From: Novosphingobium guangzhouense
GTDB taxonomy: Bacteria; Pseudomonadota; Alphaproteobacteria; Sphingomonadales; Sphingomonadaceae
Assembly (NCBI RefSeq): GCF_002896965.1
Contig: NZ_LYMM01000014.1
Location: 85,068-149,067, forward strand
Direction of reading: 5' to 3'
Length of the DNA: 64,000 nucleotides
Below are positions 23,545 to 30,970 of this stretch, piece after piece. The translations under genes and the position numbers were made by a program. The notes below the pieces were generated by a model. The model saw nothing but the letters and a program-made list of their open reading frames with translations, searched no databases and was not told where the DNA came from. How positions within the stretch are numbered: position 1 is the stretch's first letter; each line of letters opens with the position of its first letter.

Positions 23545-24753
23545 ATGCCCATGACCATCGCCACTCATGACTTCACCCGCGATGCGAAAGTTCCGCTCGG
23601 TCACTGTTCGACCGGCACGCTGGAACTGGATCTCGGCAAGCTGATGTCGGGCCGCTGCCTGATCCAGGGATCCTCGGGCGCCGGCAAGAGCCAGACGCTG
23701 CGCCGGATCATCGAGGAGGCTTTCGATTATCTGACGACCATCATCGTCGATCCGGAAGGCGAGTTCGCCAATCTTGCCGCGCATATCGGCGCCACCACCG
23801 TCATCGCGCGCGACTACGCCAATGACGGTCTTACCGCGCTCGCGCTGCGCACACGCCAGCACCGCATTGCCCTGCATCTCGATCTCACCGATCTGGAGCC
23901 CGACCACCGCATCGAGAAGGCCGCCGCTTTCTTCGCAGGGCTCCTCTCAGCGCCGCGCGAGCATTGGGCGCATACGGTGCTGGTCTGCATCGATGAAGCG
24001 CATCTGCTCGCGCCGCATATGGCGGCCTCGGCCCGCGATGCGGAAACCCGTCGCTTGGGCGTCGCCACGCTTACCGACATGTGCGCGCGGGGCCGCAAGC
24101 GCGGGATCGGCACGATCATCGCCACCCAGCGTCTCGCCAAGCTCGCCAGTTCGGTGGTCTCCGAACTGCACAATCACCTGATCGGCCTCAACGTCTTCGA
24201 TCGCGACGTGGCGCGTGCCGCCGACCTGCTCGGTTTCGGCGGCGATCAGGCGGCGGTGCTGCGGCAATTGCCACCGGGAGAATTCTTTGCCTTCGGTCCC
24301 GCGCTTTCGGCGCTGCCCGTACTGGCGAAAATCGACACGACAATCACACCGCATATCGGCCGGACACCCGATCTGGTCGCCGCTGCCGACCTCGACCCGG
24401 ACGAGAGCCGGACGCTCCTCGACCTCGACACCTTGCGCGAAGTCGCACCAGCCAGGAGCACCCATGCCGCCATGCGTGGCCAACGCGCGCTCGATGCTTT
24501 CCTGCTCGATCCTGCCGCGCCCGCCGCCGCGCGCATTGTCGGGGCGCTGGGCAGCATCGCGCCCAACGCCACCACCGCAGACGACCTCGCGCGTCATCTC
24601 GCGCTCCCCGCCACTGACGTCGACGCCGGTCTCGATCTGCTCGCCGCGATCGGCGCCTCGGACACCATGCCGCGCGGGGATACGCGTATCGCGCGCCTGT
24701 CCGCCCGGTTGCGCCTGCGCGTCGTCGACACCCCGGTCGTCGGCCTGGCCTGA
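23545..24753 (+). CDS. HerA/DUF87-type ATPase
   Basis: The 402-aa protein has Walker A IQGSSGAGKSQT (about residues 40-51), TTIIVDPEGEF (a typical HerA-like strand), Walker B VLVCIDEAH and the sensor region GTIIATQRLAKL. This is the FtsK/HerA superfamily pattern of hexameric DNA translocases and TraC/VirB4-related ATPases. No membrane helix precedes it and no NurA-like nuclease is adjacent. AAGGAG precedes ATG 23545; ATG 23551 is an alternative. It may act with the GHKL protein upstream or the DNA-binding repeat protein downstream. Confidence 0.82.
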   Translation: MPMTIATHDFTRDAKVPLGHCSTGTLELDLGKLMSGRCLIQGSSGAGKSQTLRRIIEEAFDYLTTIIVDPEGEFANLAAHIGATTVIARDYANDGLTALALRTRQHRIALHLDLTDLEPDHRIEKAAAFFAGLLSAPREHWAHTVLVCIDEAHLLAPHMAASARDAETRRLGVATLTDMCARGRKRGIGTIIATQRLAKLASSVVSELHNHLIGLNVFDRDVARAADLLGFGGDQAAVLRQLPPGEFFAFGPALSALPVLAKIDTTITPHIGRTPDLVAAADLDPDESRTLLDLDTLREVAPARSTHAAMRGQRALDAFLLDPAAPAAARIVGALGSIAPNATTADDLARHLALPATDVDAGLDLLAAIGASDTMPRGDTRIARLSARLRLRVVDTPVVGLA

Positions 24754-24765
24754 AGGAAGCCCACC

Positions 24766-26064
24766 ATGACCCAGACCAGCTTCGATCTCGACGCCGATAT
24801 CGTCGAATTGACCCCGTTCGTCCCCGCGACGGAGACCGTGCCCACCATTCCGCTTTCTGAACTGGCTTTCCGCGGGGATGCATGGCTTCCCGATGAGACG
24901 GCGCGTCTCCGCGCGGCATTTATCGACGATTGCACGATCGAGGAGATCGCCGCCCAGCTTGGGCGGTCCCGGGCCGCTGTCGCTACCCGGATCCATGACC
25001 TGGGCCTGCGCCGTAATTCGCGGCGAGCATGGAGCGACTGGGACGACGAGGAAATGGCGCGCTGCTACGCCCACGAGCCGACGGCGACGCTGGCCGCCCG
25101 CCTTGGCCGCGGAGTGAGCGCGCTCTATGCTCGCGCCCGGCTGCTCGGCCTCTCCGAACCCGGATCCCCGCCGTACAGTGGCTGGGAGGACGCTCAGCTG
25201 CGCGCCGGCTACGCGAAAGGCATTCCCGTAGCCCAGATCGCGAGCCTGATCGGGCGAGCCTTCACCGGTGTCATCTCGCGTGCCGCTGCGCTGGGGCTGC
25301 GTCATGCCTGCCAGCCGGACGACTGGAGCGACGCGGAAATGAACCGCGCCCTCGAACTCGCGGCAACCGGATCACGCTATGTCGCCATCGCCGAGGTTCT
25401 GGTGGCCGAAGGCTTTCCGGCTCGGAACAGCCGTAGCCTTGGGCAACGGCTTCGTAAGCTGGGGTATGGCAGGGGCTGGGGGCGTCCGTGGATCGCCGAG
25501 GAGGACGCGCTTCTGCGTCATGCTTACGCGACGGGCGCGAGCCTGACACCGCTGCGCGAGCGGCTTGGCCGCACACCTCACTCGATCCGCTGGCGGGCCG
25601 AGGCGCTTGGTCTCAGGGGCTCGCATGTCCGCCGGGACGGATTTCGGCAGGGACCGGTCTGGACGGCCGAGGAAGAAGCGCGATTACGCGCGGACTATGG
25701 CAAGGTTCCGACCCGCCAGATCGCCGAAGCGCTTGGCCGCGGCGTGCGCGCCGTTCTCTATCATGCGAACCGTATGGGGCTGGTCCACGGGTTCATGCGC
25801 GCGTTCAGCGCCGACGAAGACAGGGCGATCCGCAACGCCTGGACATATGGCGTCTCGATGGTCGATGTCGCGCAGGCCCTTGGCCGCGATCCCGCCGTCA
25901 TCGGCAAGCATGCCGCGCGTCTCGGCTGCCGGTTCAATGATCCGGCGCGGCCCACGCGCGGGCCGAAGACGCGGCGGGCGAACCGGCCACCTGTCACGCT
26001 CCACAGCCTGCTGGCGCTCGATACCGCTGTTCCGACCGGTGTCGATCTTCCGATCGCTGCCTGA
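24766..26064 (+). CDS. Multi-repeat SANT/Myb-like DNA-binding protein
   Basis: The 432-aa protein is built almost entirely of tandem units of about 40-50 residues with the pattern W-x-x-E/D-E-D ... A-x-x-LGR ... V-x-x-R-A-x-x-LGL. I count seven: starting near AWLPDET, SDWDDEE, SGWEDAQ, DDWSDAE, WIAEEDA, VWTAEEE and AFSADED. Each looks like a three-helix HTH/SANT unit. The array suggests a protein that tracks an extended DNA stretch. It follows the HerA-like gene by 12 bp. Confidence 0.78.
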   Translation: MTQTSFDLDADIVELTPFVPATETVPTIPLSELAFRGDAWLPDETARLRAAFIDDCTIEEIAAQLGRSRAAVATRIHDLGLRRNSRRAWSDWDDEEMARCYAHEPTATLAARLGRGVSALYARARLLGLSEPGSPPYSGWEDAQLRAGYAKGIPVAQIASLIGRAFTGVISRAAALGLRHACQPDDWSDAEMNRALELAATGSRYVAIAEVLVAEGFPARNSRSLGQRLRKLGYGRGWGRPWIAEEDALLRHAYATGASLTPLRERLGRTPHSIRWRAEALGLRGSHVRRDGFRQGPVWTAEEEARLRADYGKVPTRQIAEALGRGVRAVLYHANRMGLVHGFMRAFSADEDRAIRNAWTYGVSMVDVAQALGRDPAVIGKHAARLGCRFNDPARPTRGPKTRRANRPPVTLHSLLALDTAVPTGVDLPIAA

Positions 26065-26095
26065 TCCCGGCCGCCGCTTCTTTTCCGGAGGTTTC

Positions 26096-26302
26096 ATGTC
26101 CACGCCTGTCCCGCCCAGCAGCCTGTCGTCTCTGCGGCGGCAACTCTCCGGCTTCGATCATGCGCTGAGGACGGCCCAGCAGCTGCGGCGTGCGACCGGT
26201 GTGCCGCACTATGTCGTGCATGGCGTCGCGCCGCTTCAGGCGTTCAGGGTTACGATGCGGCCGCCGGCATGGCCCGATCGCTGGCTGGCGATGGTGGCAT
26301 GA
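26096..26302 (+). CDS. Small hypothetical protein (68 aa)
   Basis: GGAGG is spaced six bases from the ATG. The product (MSTPVPPSSLSSLRRQLSGF at its start) is basic and helical. Its stop overlaps the ATG of the PP-loop gene (ATGA), so the two are probably co-translated. The function is unknown. Confidence 0.55.
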   Translation: MSTPVPPSSLSSLRRQLSGFDHALRTAQQLRRATGVPHYVVHGVAPLQAFRVTMRPPAWPDRWLAMVA

Positions 26303-27222
26303 CGATGCCATCTGCCAACCACCCAGTTGTGGCCGCCTGGGGCATGGGCGTAAACAGCACCGCCATGATTATCGAATGGGTGGCGCGGGGACGAAGGCTG
26401 GATGCCGTATTGACCGCGGATACTGGCGCCGAAAAGCCCCAGAGCTACGACTACCTTCCGATTTTTAAGAAATGGATGGACGATCGAGGCATATTCCACC
26501 ATATTGTTCGATACGAGCCAAGGAAATTCAAGCATTGGCCGCCGTACTTCACAATATTGGAGAATTGCCTGACGAACTCGACTTTGCCATCTGCCTCATT
26601 TGGTAGAAAATCTTGTTCGGTCAAATGGAAGATGCAGCCTCAAGACCTTTGGGTGTCAAAATGGCAACTTGCAAAGAATATATGGCAGGTTGGCGGTAAG
26701 GTTGTCAAGCTGATCGGGTATGACGCTTCACCTGCCGACAGCCGGCGTTATGCGAACCGCGAAGGCATCGTGGATGCCCGATACGACTATCTTTATCCGC
26801 TTCTGCACGAATGGCATTGGGACCGCGACGCCTGCATCCGGCGAATTGAGGCGGAAGGCTTGCCGGTTCCCCCGAAATCGAGTTGCGTCATCTGTGCGCA
26901 TATGCGTTCCGAGGAAGTCGCGCAATTGCCGCGCTGGGTGCTTCGATTGATCGTGTTGGTTGAGGCGCGGGCCGCGCCACGCCTGCGCAATGTCGAGGGA
27001 TTGTGGCGTCGGGCGACAAAAGCCCGTCCCGGCTCCATGACCATGTTCATCCGGCAGCGAGGGCTTCTTGATCCCGACGAGATCGACGCCATCGTCGCAG
27101 GCGCACCTGTCGATCTCATTGATTTCCAGCGTGTCGCTGCGGCCATTCCCGTGGACCGGCGGCCCCATATACGAGAATGGATCGATCGCTTCAATGAAGG
27201 CGTCGATAAGCTCGCCGCCTGA
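26299..27222 (+). CDS. PP-loop / PAPS reductase-like (adenine nucleotide alpha hydrolase) protein
   Basis: The 307-aa protein has a PP-loop-like motif near its start (VAAWGMGVNSTAM, about 13-25), then TADTGAEKPQSYDYL, FGRKSCSVKWKMQPQ and a late CxxC (SSCVICAHM). This is the pattern of stand-alone phage and plasmid PAPS-reductase-family proteins, which activate or transfer sulfur or hydrolyse adenine nucleotides. No dnd gene is nearby. The segment 26450-26720 is visibly less GC-rich than its neighbours, a sign of mosaic origin. Confidence 0.75.
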   Translation: MTMPSANHPVVAAWGMGVNSTAMIIEWVARGRRLDAVLTADTGAEKPQSYDYLPIFKKWMDDRGIFHHIVRYEPRKFKHWPPYFTILENCLTNSTLPSASFGRKSCSVKWKMQPQDLWVSKWQLAKNIWQVGGKVVKLIGYDASPADSRRYANREGIVDARYDYLYPLLHEWHWDRDACIRRIEAEGLPVPPKSSCVICAHMRSEEVAQLPRWVLRLIVLVEARAAPRLRNVEGLWRRATKARPGSMTMFIRQRGLLDPDEIDAIVAGAPVDLIDFQRVAAAIPVDRRPHIREWIDRFNEGVDKLAA

Positions 27223-27364
27223 TTACCTCACCCGCATGGGACATGATGTTCATTTAGCCAGCCTCGCGTACTGGCTATCCGCAAGAGCTTGCATTCGCGC
27301 GTGCCCTGCACCGACGAAGGTTCGACCGCTCGTCTCGCTGTAACCCGCCGGGAAACGCTCCCCC

Positions 27365-27556
27365 TTGACTCTTCGCGCGTGCAGCATTCACAATCTGCTC
27401 GGCCTTAAGAACTGGCCGCCCCTGCGGTCACGTGTCCCAATCTTCAAGGCCACCTGCGCACCCGAGGGGCAGGCGGGTAATTTCATCGTCAGGGCCGCGA
27501 TGGCGCAGGAAGGCCCACCGCATAGGGGCATCGCAGTCCTGGAGAACGACTTATGA
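27365..27556 (+). CDS. Possible small ORF (63 aa, TTG start)
   Basis: This frame lies in the 330-bp gap after the PP-loop gene. Its latter half (CAPEGQAGNFIVRAAMAQEG) reads like protein and its TGA overlaps the ATG of the next tiny gene. The start is uncertain because no good ribosome site is visible. It may be a leader or a truncated gene. Confidence 0.3.
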   Translation: MTLRACSIHNLLGLKNWPPLRSRVPIFKATCAPEGQAGNFIVRAAMAQEGPPHRGIAVLENDL

Positions 27557-27717
27557 TCTCTTTGGTGTGGCGCTTCGTTTTTTGTCCGCTCGACCATCAT
27601 AAATCGTTCCGGAAAGATATGTGGTGGAACGGGGATCATTACATCGGAACCTGCCAATACTGCGGCTGCGCGATCCGGAAGAATGGCTCTCGTCGGTGGC
27701 GCCGCATCCTTGCCTAA
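27553..27717 (+). CDS. Cys/His-rich small protein (54 aa)
   Basis: GGAGA lies about nine bases before the ATG. The product starts MISLVWRFVFCPLDHHKSFR, contains GTCQYCGCAIRK and ends with a basic RRWRRILA. The Cys-His-His-Cys-Cys-Cys set could form a small zinc ribbon. The frame is too short to be certain, but ribosome site, coupling and Cys pattern agree. A nucleic-acid-binding or regulatory role is a guess. Confidence 0.5.
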   Translation: MISLVWRFVFCPLDHHKSFRKDMWWNGDHYIGTCQYCGCAIRKNGSRRWRRILA

Positions 27718-27865
27718 CGGATGCCCCAGGGAGCTTCCGAGTGACCGATGCAAGCACAACCCCTTGATCACAGGCCATGTGGGGCACCTCGCTCCGGCCG
27801 CTGTTTCTGGTGCTGTTTGCCGGCCGGGGCACCGCGATTCCCAAATCTTCCATGAGGCTTCGACT

Positions 27866-28084
27866 ATGTCAAAGGTTCGCATCGGTGAGTGGAATATCGA
27901 TCTGGCCCAGGCCACCGCGTCGAAAGGCGACATCGAGGTGAGGATCGTCACGCATGAAGACGGCACCTACACCATCGCGTATTCCGGCCTGGAAAGCAGC
28001 GAAACCGCCCGCCTTCTGGGACCGGAGGTTCTTGAGGCCTTCCAACGCGCAGGGGCCAAAGCCTTCGAGCAAGGGCCGGAGTAG
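27866..28084 (+). CDS. Small hypothetical protein (72 aa)
   Basis: The ATG at 27866 follows GAGG; an in-frame upstream start at 27683 is rejected because the intervening codons look non-coding. The acidic product (MSKVRIGEWNIDLAQATASK at its start, VLEAFQRAGAKAFEQGPE at its end) alternates strands and helices. No family is recognised. It belongs to a run of tiny genes between 27.3 and 28.4 kb. Confidence 0.5.
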   Translation: MSKVRIGEWNIDLAQATASKGDIEVRIVTHEDGTYTIAYSGLESSETARLLGPEVLEAFQRAGAKAFEQGPE

Positions 28085-28167
28085 AAGCGCGACATTCCAA
28101 CTGAAGCTCTGGACTATCTGTGCTCCGCATGCTGCAATGCAATATTTCCGCGAATCAGGAGGCTTTC

Positions 28168-28353
28168 TTGAAAGAATTCTCGATGATCCGCCACCTCGGT
28201 TTCGTGGCGGCACGGCGCGGCGAGCCCACATCCGCTAATCCCTACAGGACCTATCTCGAACGGATAGCCTGGATAGGCGGTTACTCCGAAGGCCGCGTGT
28301 CCCAGGCGTTCGGCACGATGCTGGCGTCCTGCGATACGGCACGTAAGCGGTAG
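28168..28353 (+). CDS. Rmf/CrpP-fold small protein (61 aa)
   Basis: AGGAGG at 28157-28162 points to a TTG start at 28168 rather than the in-frame GTG at 28120. The product has AARRGEPTSANPYRTYLER followed by IAWIGGYSEGR. This matches the layout of ribosome modulation factor and of plasmid CrpP-like proteins (A..G....PY........W..G..EG). RMF dimerises ribosomes; CrpP was reported as a fluoroquinolone-modifying protein, a role that is disputed. Which role applies here is unknown. Confidence 0.55.
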   Translation: MKEFSMIRHLGFVAARRGEPTSANPYRTYLERIAWIGGYSEGRVSQAFGTMLASCDTARKR

Positions 28354-28914
28354 CCGGAACACTGGCTCCAACCTTTACGCTCTCGCCATTTCCCAGATCG
28401 GCCGATCACGCCGTTACATCAATTTCAACTCCGAACTGGCTGGGGATTTCGAGCGGTCGCATCCGCCTTCTTTCGAAGGCCAGTCTTTCCGCCGCGCGGC
28501 CCGCCCCTATCTCCCGTTCGCTCCCGATACCGGGACCGCACCTGCCGGTGCCGCCGACCACGCCGCTCCCGCAGTGTCTGCGATGACCGCCGGTTCACGC
28601 CGCTGCGCCTCGCTACGGGGACTCCCGCGAGACTAGCACCCGCGCGGCTACCGCCGCGCCCCCGGCTTCGCGCCCCAATCCACCTTCATCATCCCTCGCG
28701 CCGCGCCTCTGCCCCTGATCGTGCCGCGGTGTCGCGCGGAGTTGCGGGCGGCGGGGGCGTTGCGTGTGGACCGCAGCGGCGTCGCGCTGGGGGAGGCGGT
28801 GCGCCTCGCCGCGGGCGGGCGGCGCGGGAGGCGAGGGCGGGATAGAGAGGAGAGAAGGGCCGGTGAGGGTGTCGCCGAGAATGGTTTTCGAGCGACATTC
28901 GAAAGGTAAAGACG
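28354..28914 (+). other. Stretch without a complete gene; possible remnant
   Basis: One frame ending in TAG at 28636 reads NLYALAISQIGRSRRYINFN and continues plausibly (PSFEGQSFRRAARPYLPFAP), but has no start codon after the stop at 28276, so at most it is a gene fragment. The 28640-28910 part is extremely GC-rich and holds a purine-rich stretch (about 28800-28870) resembling those before other operons in this block. No intact gene is seen. Confidence 0.3.
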
Positions 28915-29382
28915 ATGAACATCGGTGAAATCTTTAATCGGAACGGCCGTCTGAAGGGCTCGATCGCCACCCGCACCATCGATCTGCCCAGTGTCGGGCT
29001 GCGCAAGGTCGTGAGCGATAATCCGAAGGCTCCGGTCTACGAGATCCTCGCGCTTAACATCGCCCGCCGCTACGTCCAGATCGGCGCGCTGTGGGAGGCC
29101 GTGTCGAAGCAGGGGGATGTGTTCCTCGCCGGGAATATCGACGACCCCAGCCTGCCCGAGCCGCTGCCGATCGCGCTCTTCCCGGCCGATCATGGCGGCT
29201 ACATGGTCGCCTGGCGCCGCGACACCATGCGCTCCGACTTCGGTGGCGGCATGGGCGCGAGCAGCGGCCGGTACGACGATCGCGGCCCGGGCGGTCAGGG
29301 CGGCTTCGGCGACAGCACCGTGGGTGCCGGCGGCGAACGGTCGGGTTCGGACACCTCGTTCGAGGAGGAAGACCCGTTCTGA
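28915..29382 (+). CDS. DUF736 family protein with SSB-like C-terminal tail
   Basis: The first 105 residues (MNIGEIFNRNGRLKGSIATR, then VYEILALNI and WEAVSKQGDVFLAG) match the DUF736 plasmid family. A flexible Gly/Ser/Asp linker (GGGMGASSGRYDDRGPGG) leads to an acidic tip FEEEDPF. This overall layout, small beta domain, Gly-rich linker and acidic Pro-Phe end, imitates bacterial SSB, whose tip recruits repair and replication enzymes. A true rho-independent terminator follows 24 bp after the stop. Confidence 0.8.
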   Translation: MNIGEIFNRNGRLKGSIATRTIDLPSVGLRKVVSDNPKAPVYEILALNIARRYVQIGALWEAVSKQGDVFLAGNIDDPSLPEPLPIALFPADHGGYMVAWRRDTMRSDFGGGMGASSGRYDDRGPGGQGGFGDSTVGAGGERSGSDTSFEEEDPF

Positions 29383-29405
29383 TCACGCGCTGATCAGTCC
29401 CATCG

Positions 29406-29445
29406 GGCCGGGGAGGCGTCAGGCTTCCCCGGCCTCTTTCTTTTT
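29406..29445 (+). terminator. Rho-independent terminator after the DUF736 gene
   Basis: GGCCGGGGAGGC pairs with GCTTCCCCGGCC (one G.U pair) around a five-base loop and is followed by a T-rich run (CTCTTTCTTTTTC). It separates the DUF736 gene from the next small gene. Confidence 0.8.
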
Positions 29446-29465
29446 CGCCCATGAGGAGACATCCC

Positions 29466-29747
29466 ATGCGCCGCTCTTCATTGCATTCTTCCGCCCCGTT
29501 GACCGACCTTGCCGCGCTCTCCGCGGCGATCATGGCCAGCCCCTCGATCCGCGACCTGCTCGCGCGGCATGTCGATACCGCGTCCCACGTGCCGGACATT
29601 CCGGCCGGCATCACCTGCGGCGAGATCATCGCCGCCATCTACGACCTGCTCGAGAATACGCCGCTCGCGCCGCACGCGGCCGGGATCGTCGATGCCGTCC
29701 TGACACGCGCGACATTCGTCGCGCCCGCCCGGGCGAGCAGGCACTGA
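29466..29747 (+). CDS. Hypothetical protein (93 aa)
   Basis: GAGGAG precedes the ATG at 29466; ATG 29451 overlaps that site and is rejected. The product contains LAALSAAIMASPSIRDLLAR and TCGEIIAAIYDLLENTPLAP. The second segment resembles the region of the DUF2493 paralogue downstream that reads GVIATIFDLLTDTRLDALAP. It may therefore be a stand-alone copy of that helical domain. A terminator follows directly. Confidence 0.6.
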   Translation: MRRSSLHSSAPLTDLAALSAAIMASPSIRDLLARHVDTASHVPDIPAGITCGEIIAAIYDLLENTPLAPHAAGIVDAVLTRATFVAPARASRH

Positions 29748-29767
29748 CCCGGCACGATACCCATGCA

Positions 29768-29808
29768 GGGCCGCGGCGCTACCCTCGCGTTCGCGGCCCT
29801 TCTCCTTT
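29768..29808 (+). terminator. Probable terminator
   Basis: GGGCCGCG (29768-29775) pairs with CGCGGCCC (29792-29799) across a 16-base loop and is followed by TTCTCCTTTT. It lies between the 93-aa gene and the first DUF2493 gene. Confidence 0.55.
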
Positions 29809-29833
29809 TGCCCCCCTGACAGGGAGAAGTTCC

Positions 29834-30844
29834 ATGAGCCACGACCATTCGCGCAGCATCAGCCGCTTCGCTGACCTGCCCGCGCTGTTCGCCGAAGTGA
29901 CCGCGACCCCGGAATTCCAGCGCGCGTTCGGCGATCCGATCCCCCTCTCGATCATCAGCCCGGGGGATGAACCGGGCGAACACGACATGCCCGAGCCACT
30001 CCACGCACAGGCCGATTGCGCCGGGGTTATCGCCACCATCTTCGACCTTCTGACCGACACCCGCCTCGATGCGCTTGCCCCCGAGATCGCATGGGGCATG
30101 GTGAACAGCTTCCATTTCGTCGCCGGAAAGCTCGAACGGCAGGAAGACCTGCTGGCCGACGAACTGCGCGACATGATGCGCCGCTCCGACCTTTCCGAGG
30201 TGTTTAACACCGAGCTCGAAGAGAAGCAGCTGCTGTGCCAGTCGCTGTCCGAACAGCGCGAAGCGGTCGAGTGCATGCGGGACTATGCGGCCGATACCTT
30301 CCGCGTGCTTTCGGGCCGTCCCTGGTCGCCTGCGCGCGGTTCGCGGGTCTCGAAGGTCGCTACCGCCACGCAGGTCGCGATACAGGACTTCCTGCGCGCC
30401 CGGGAACTCGCCGAGCGCGAGCGCTATCGCCCGCGTGGCCCGATCGTCGTCGCCTCGGGCCATGCCGAATGGCATGACTGGCAGATCCTGTGGGACCGGC
30501 TCGACGCGATCCTCGCGCGGATCCCGCACATGACGCTGGTGACCACCGCGCAGCGTAAGGGCTTCGACGCGATCGTGGCCTCGTGGGCGGGGAGCCGCGA
30601 GGTTCAGCTCGTCACCTACTCGATGATGGGCGCGGGGCGCGGCGCGCCCTTTGCCCGTAATCGCAAGCTGGTCGAACTGAAACCTGTCGAAGCCGTGCTG
30701 GGCGAGGGCTCGGGCATTCAGGCGAACCTCTATCAGGCGCTGCGAAAGGTCGGGGTTCCGATCCATGCCTTCCGAAAGGCCGATCAGGCACCCGCCGAGA
30801 AGATCACCGCGCTTCCGCGGGGCCGCTCTCGCCGAGTAGCCTGA
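29834..30844 (+). CDS. DUF2493 (SLOG-related) protein, copy 1
   Basis: AGGGAGA lies before ATG 29834. The 336-aa protein has a helical N-terminal half (TIFDLLTDTRLDALAPEIAW, ERQEDLLADELRDMMRRSDL) and a C-terminal Rossmann-like part, GPIVVASGHAEWHDWQILWD then TLVTTAQRKGFDAIVASWAG, typical of DUF2493/SLOG nucleotide-binding proteins. It is paralogous along its length to the gene at 32598. SLOG proteins bind nucleotide or NAD-type signals; no effector domain is visible. Its terminator is the landing site of an IS110 element. Confidence 0.78.
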   Translation: MSHDHSRSISRFADLPALFAEVTATPEFQRAFGDPIPLSIISPGDEPGEHDMPEPLHAQADCAGVIATIFDLLTDTRLDALAPEIAWGMVNSFHFVAGKLERQEDLLADELRDMMRRSDLSEVFNTELEEKQLLCQSLSEQREAVECMRDYAADTFRVLSGRPWSPARGSRVSKVATATQVAIQDFLRARELAERERYRPRGPIVVASGHAEWHDWQILWDRLDAILARIPHMTLVTTAQRKGFDAIVASWAGSREVQLVTYSMMGAGRGAPFARNRKLVELKPVEAVLGEGSGIQANLYQALRKVGVPIHAFRKADQAPAEKITALPRGRSRRVA

Positions 30845-30870
30845 GATCGAAGTCTCAGCGCATTTTTCGA

Positions 30871-30899
30871 GGGACGGCGCGCCGCGCCGTCCCCCTTTA
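30871..30899 (+). terminator. Terminator of DUF2493 copy 1, abutting an IS110 end
   Basis: GGGACGGCG and CGCCGTCCC form a perfect 9-bp stem with a five-base loop, followed by CCTTTAT. The IS110 direct repeat starts inside this tail. Confidence 0.75.
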
Positions 30900-30901
30900 T
30901 G
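30892..30901. repeat. Left 10-bp direct repeat of the IS110 element
   Basis: CCCCTTTATG, identical to 32118-32127; it overlaps the T-rich tail of the upstream terminator. Confidence 0.6.
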
Positions 30902-30970
30902 GATGGCTCGCCCCTTAACTAGGCGTTGTTGTCTTACGGCAGCAGGTCGTTTGAGGAAGGAGCAAGGGTC

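Noticed and set aside
26299..27222. DndC-type phosphorothioation enzyme
   Set aside because: No dndB, dndD, dndE or cysteine desulfurase is adjacent, and the protein is shorter than DndC.
27388..28231. Long minus-strand frames opposite the small-gene run
   Set aside because: Their products are shadow-like, while the plus-strand frames have ribosome sites and coupling overlaps.
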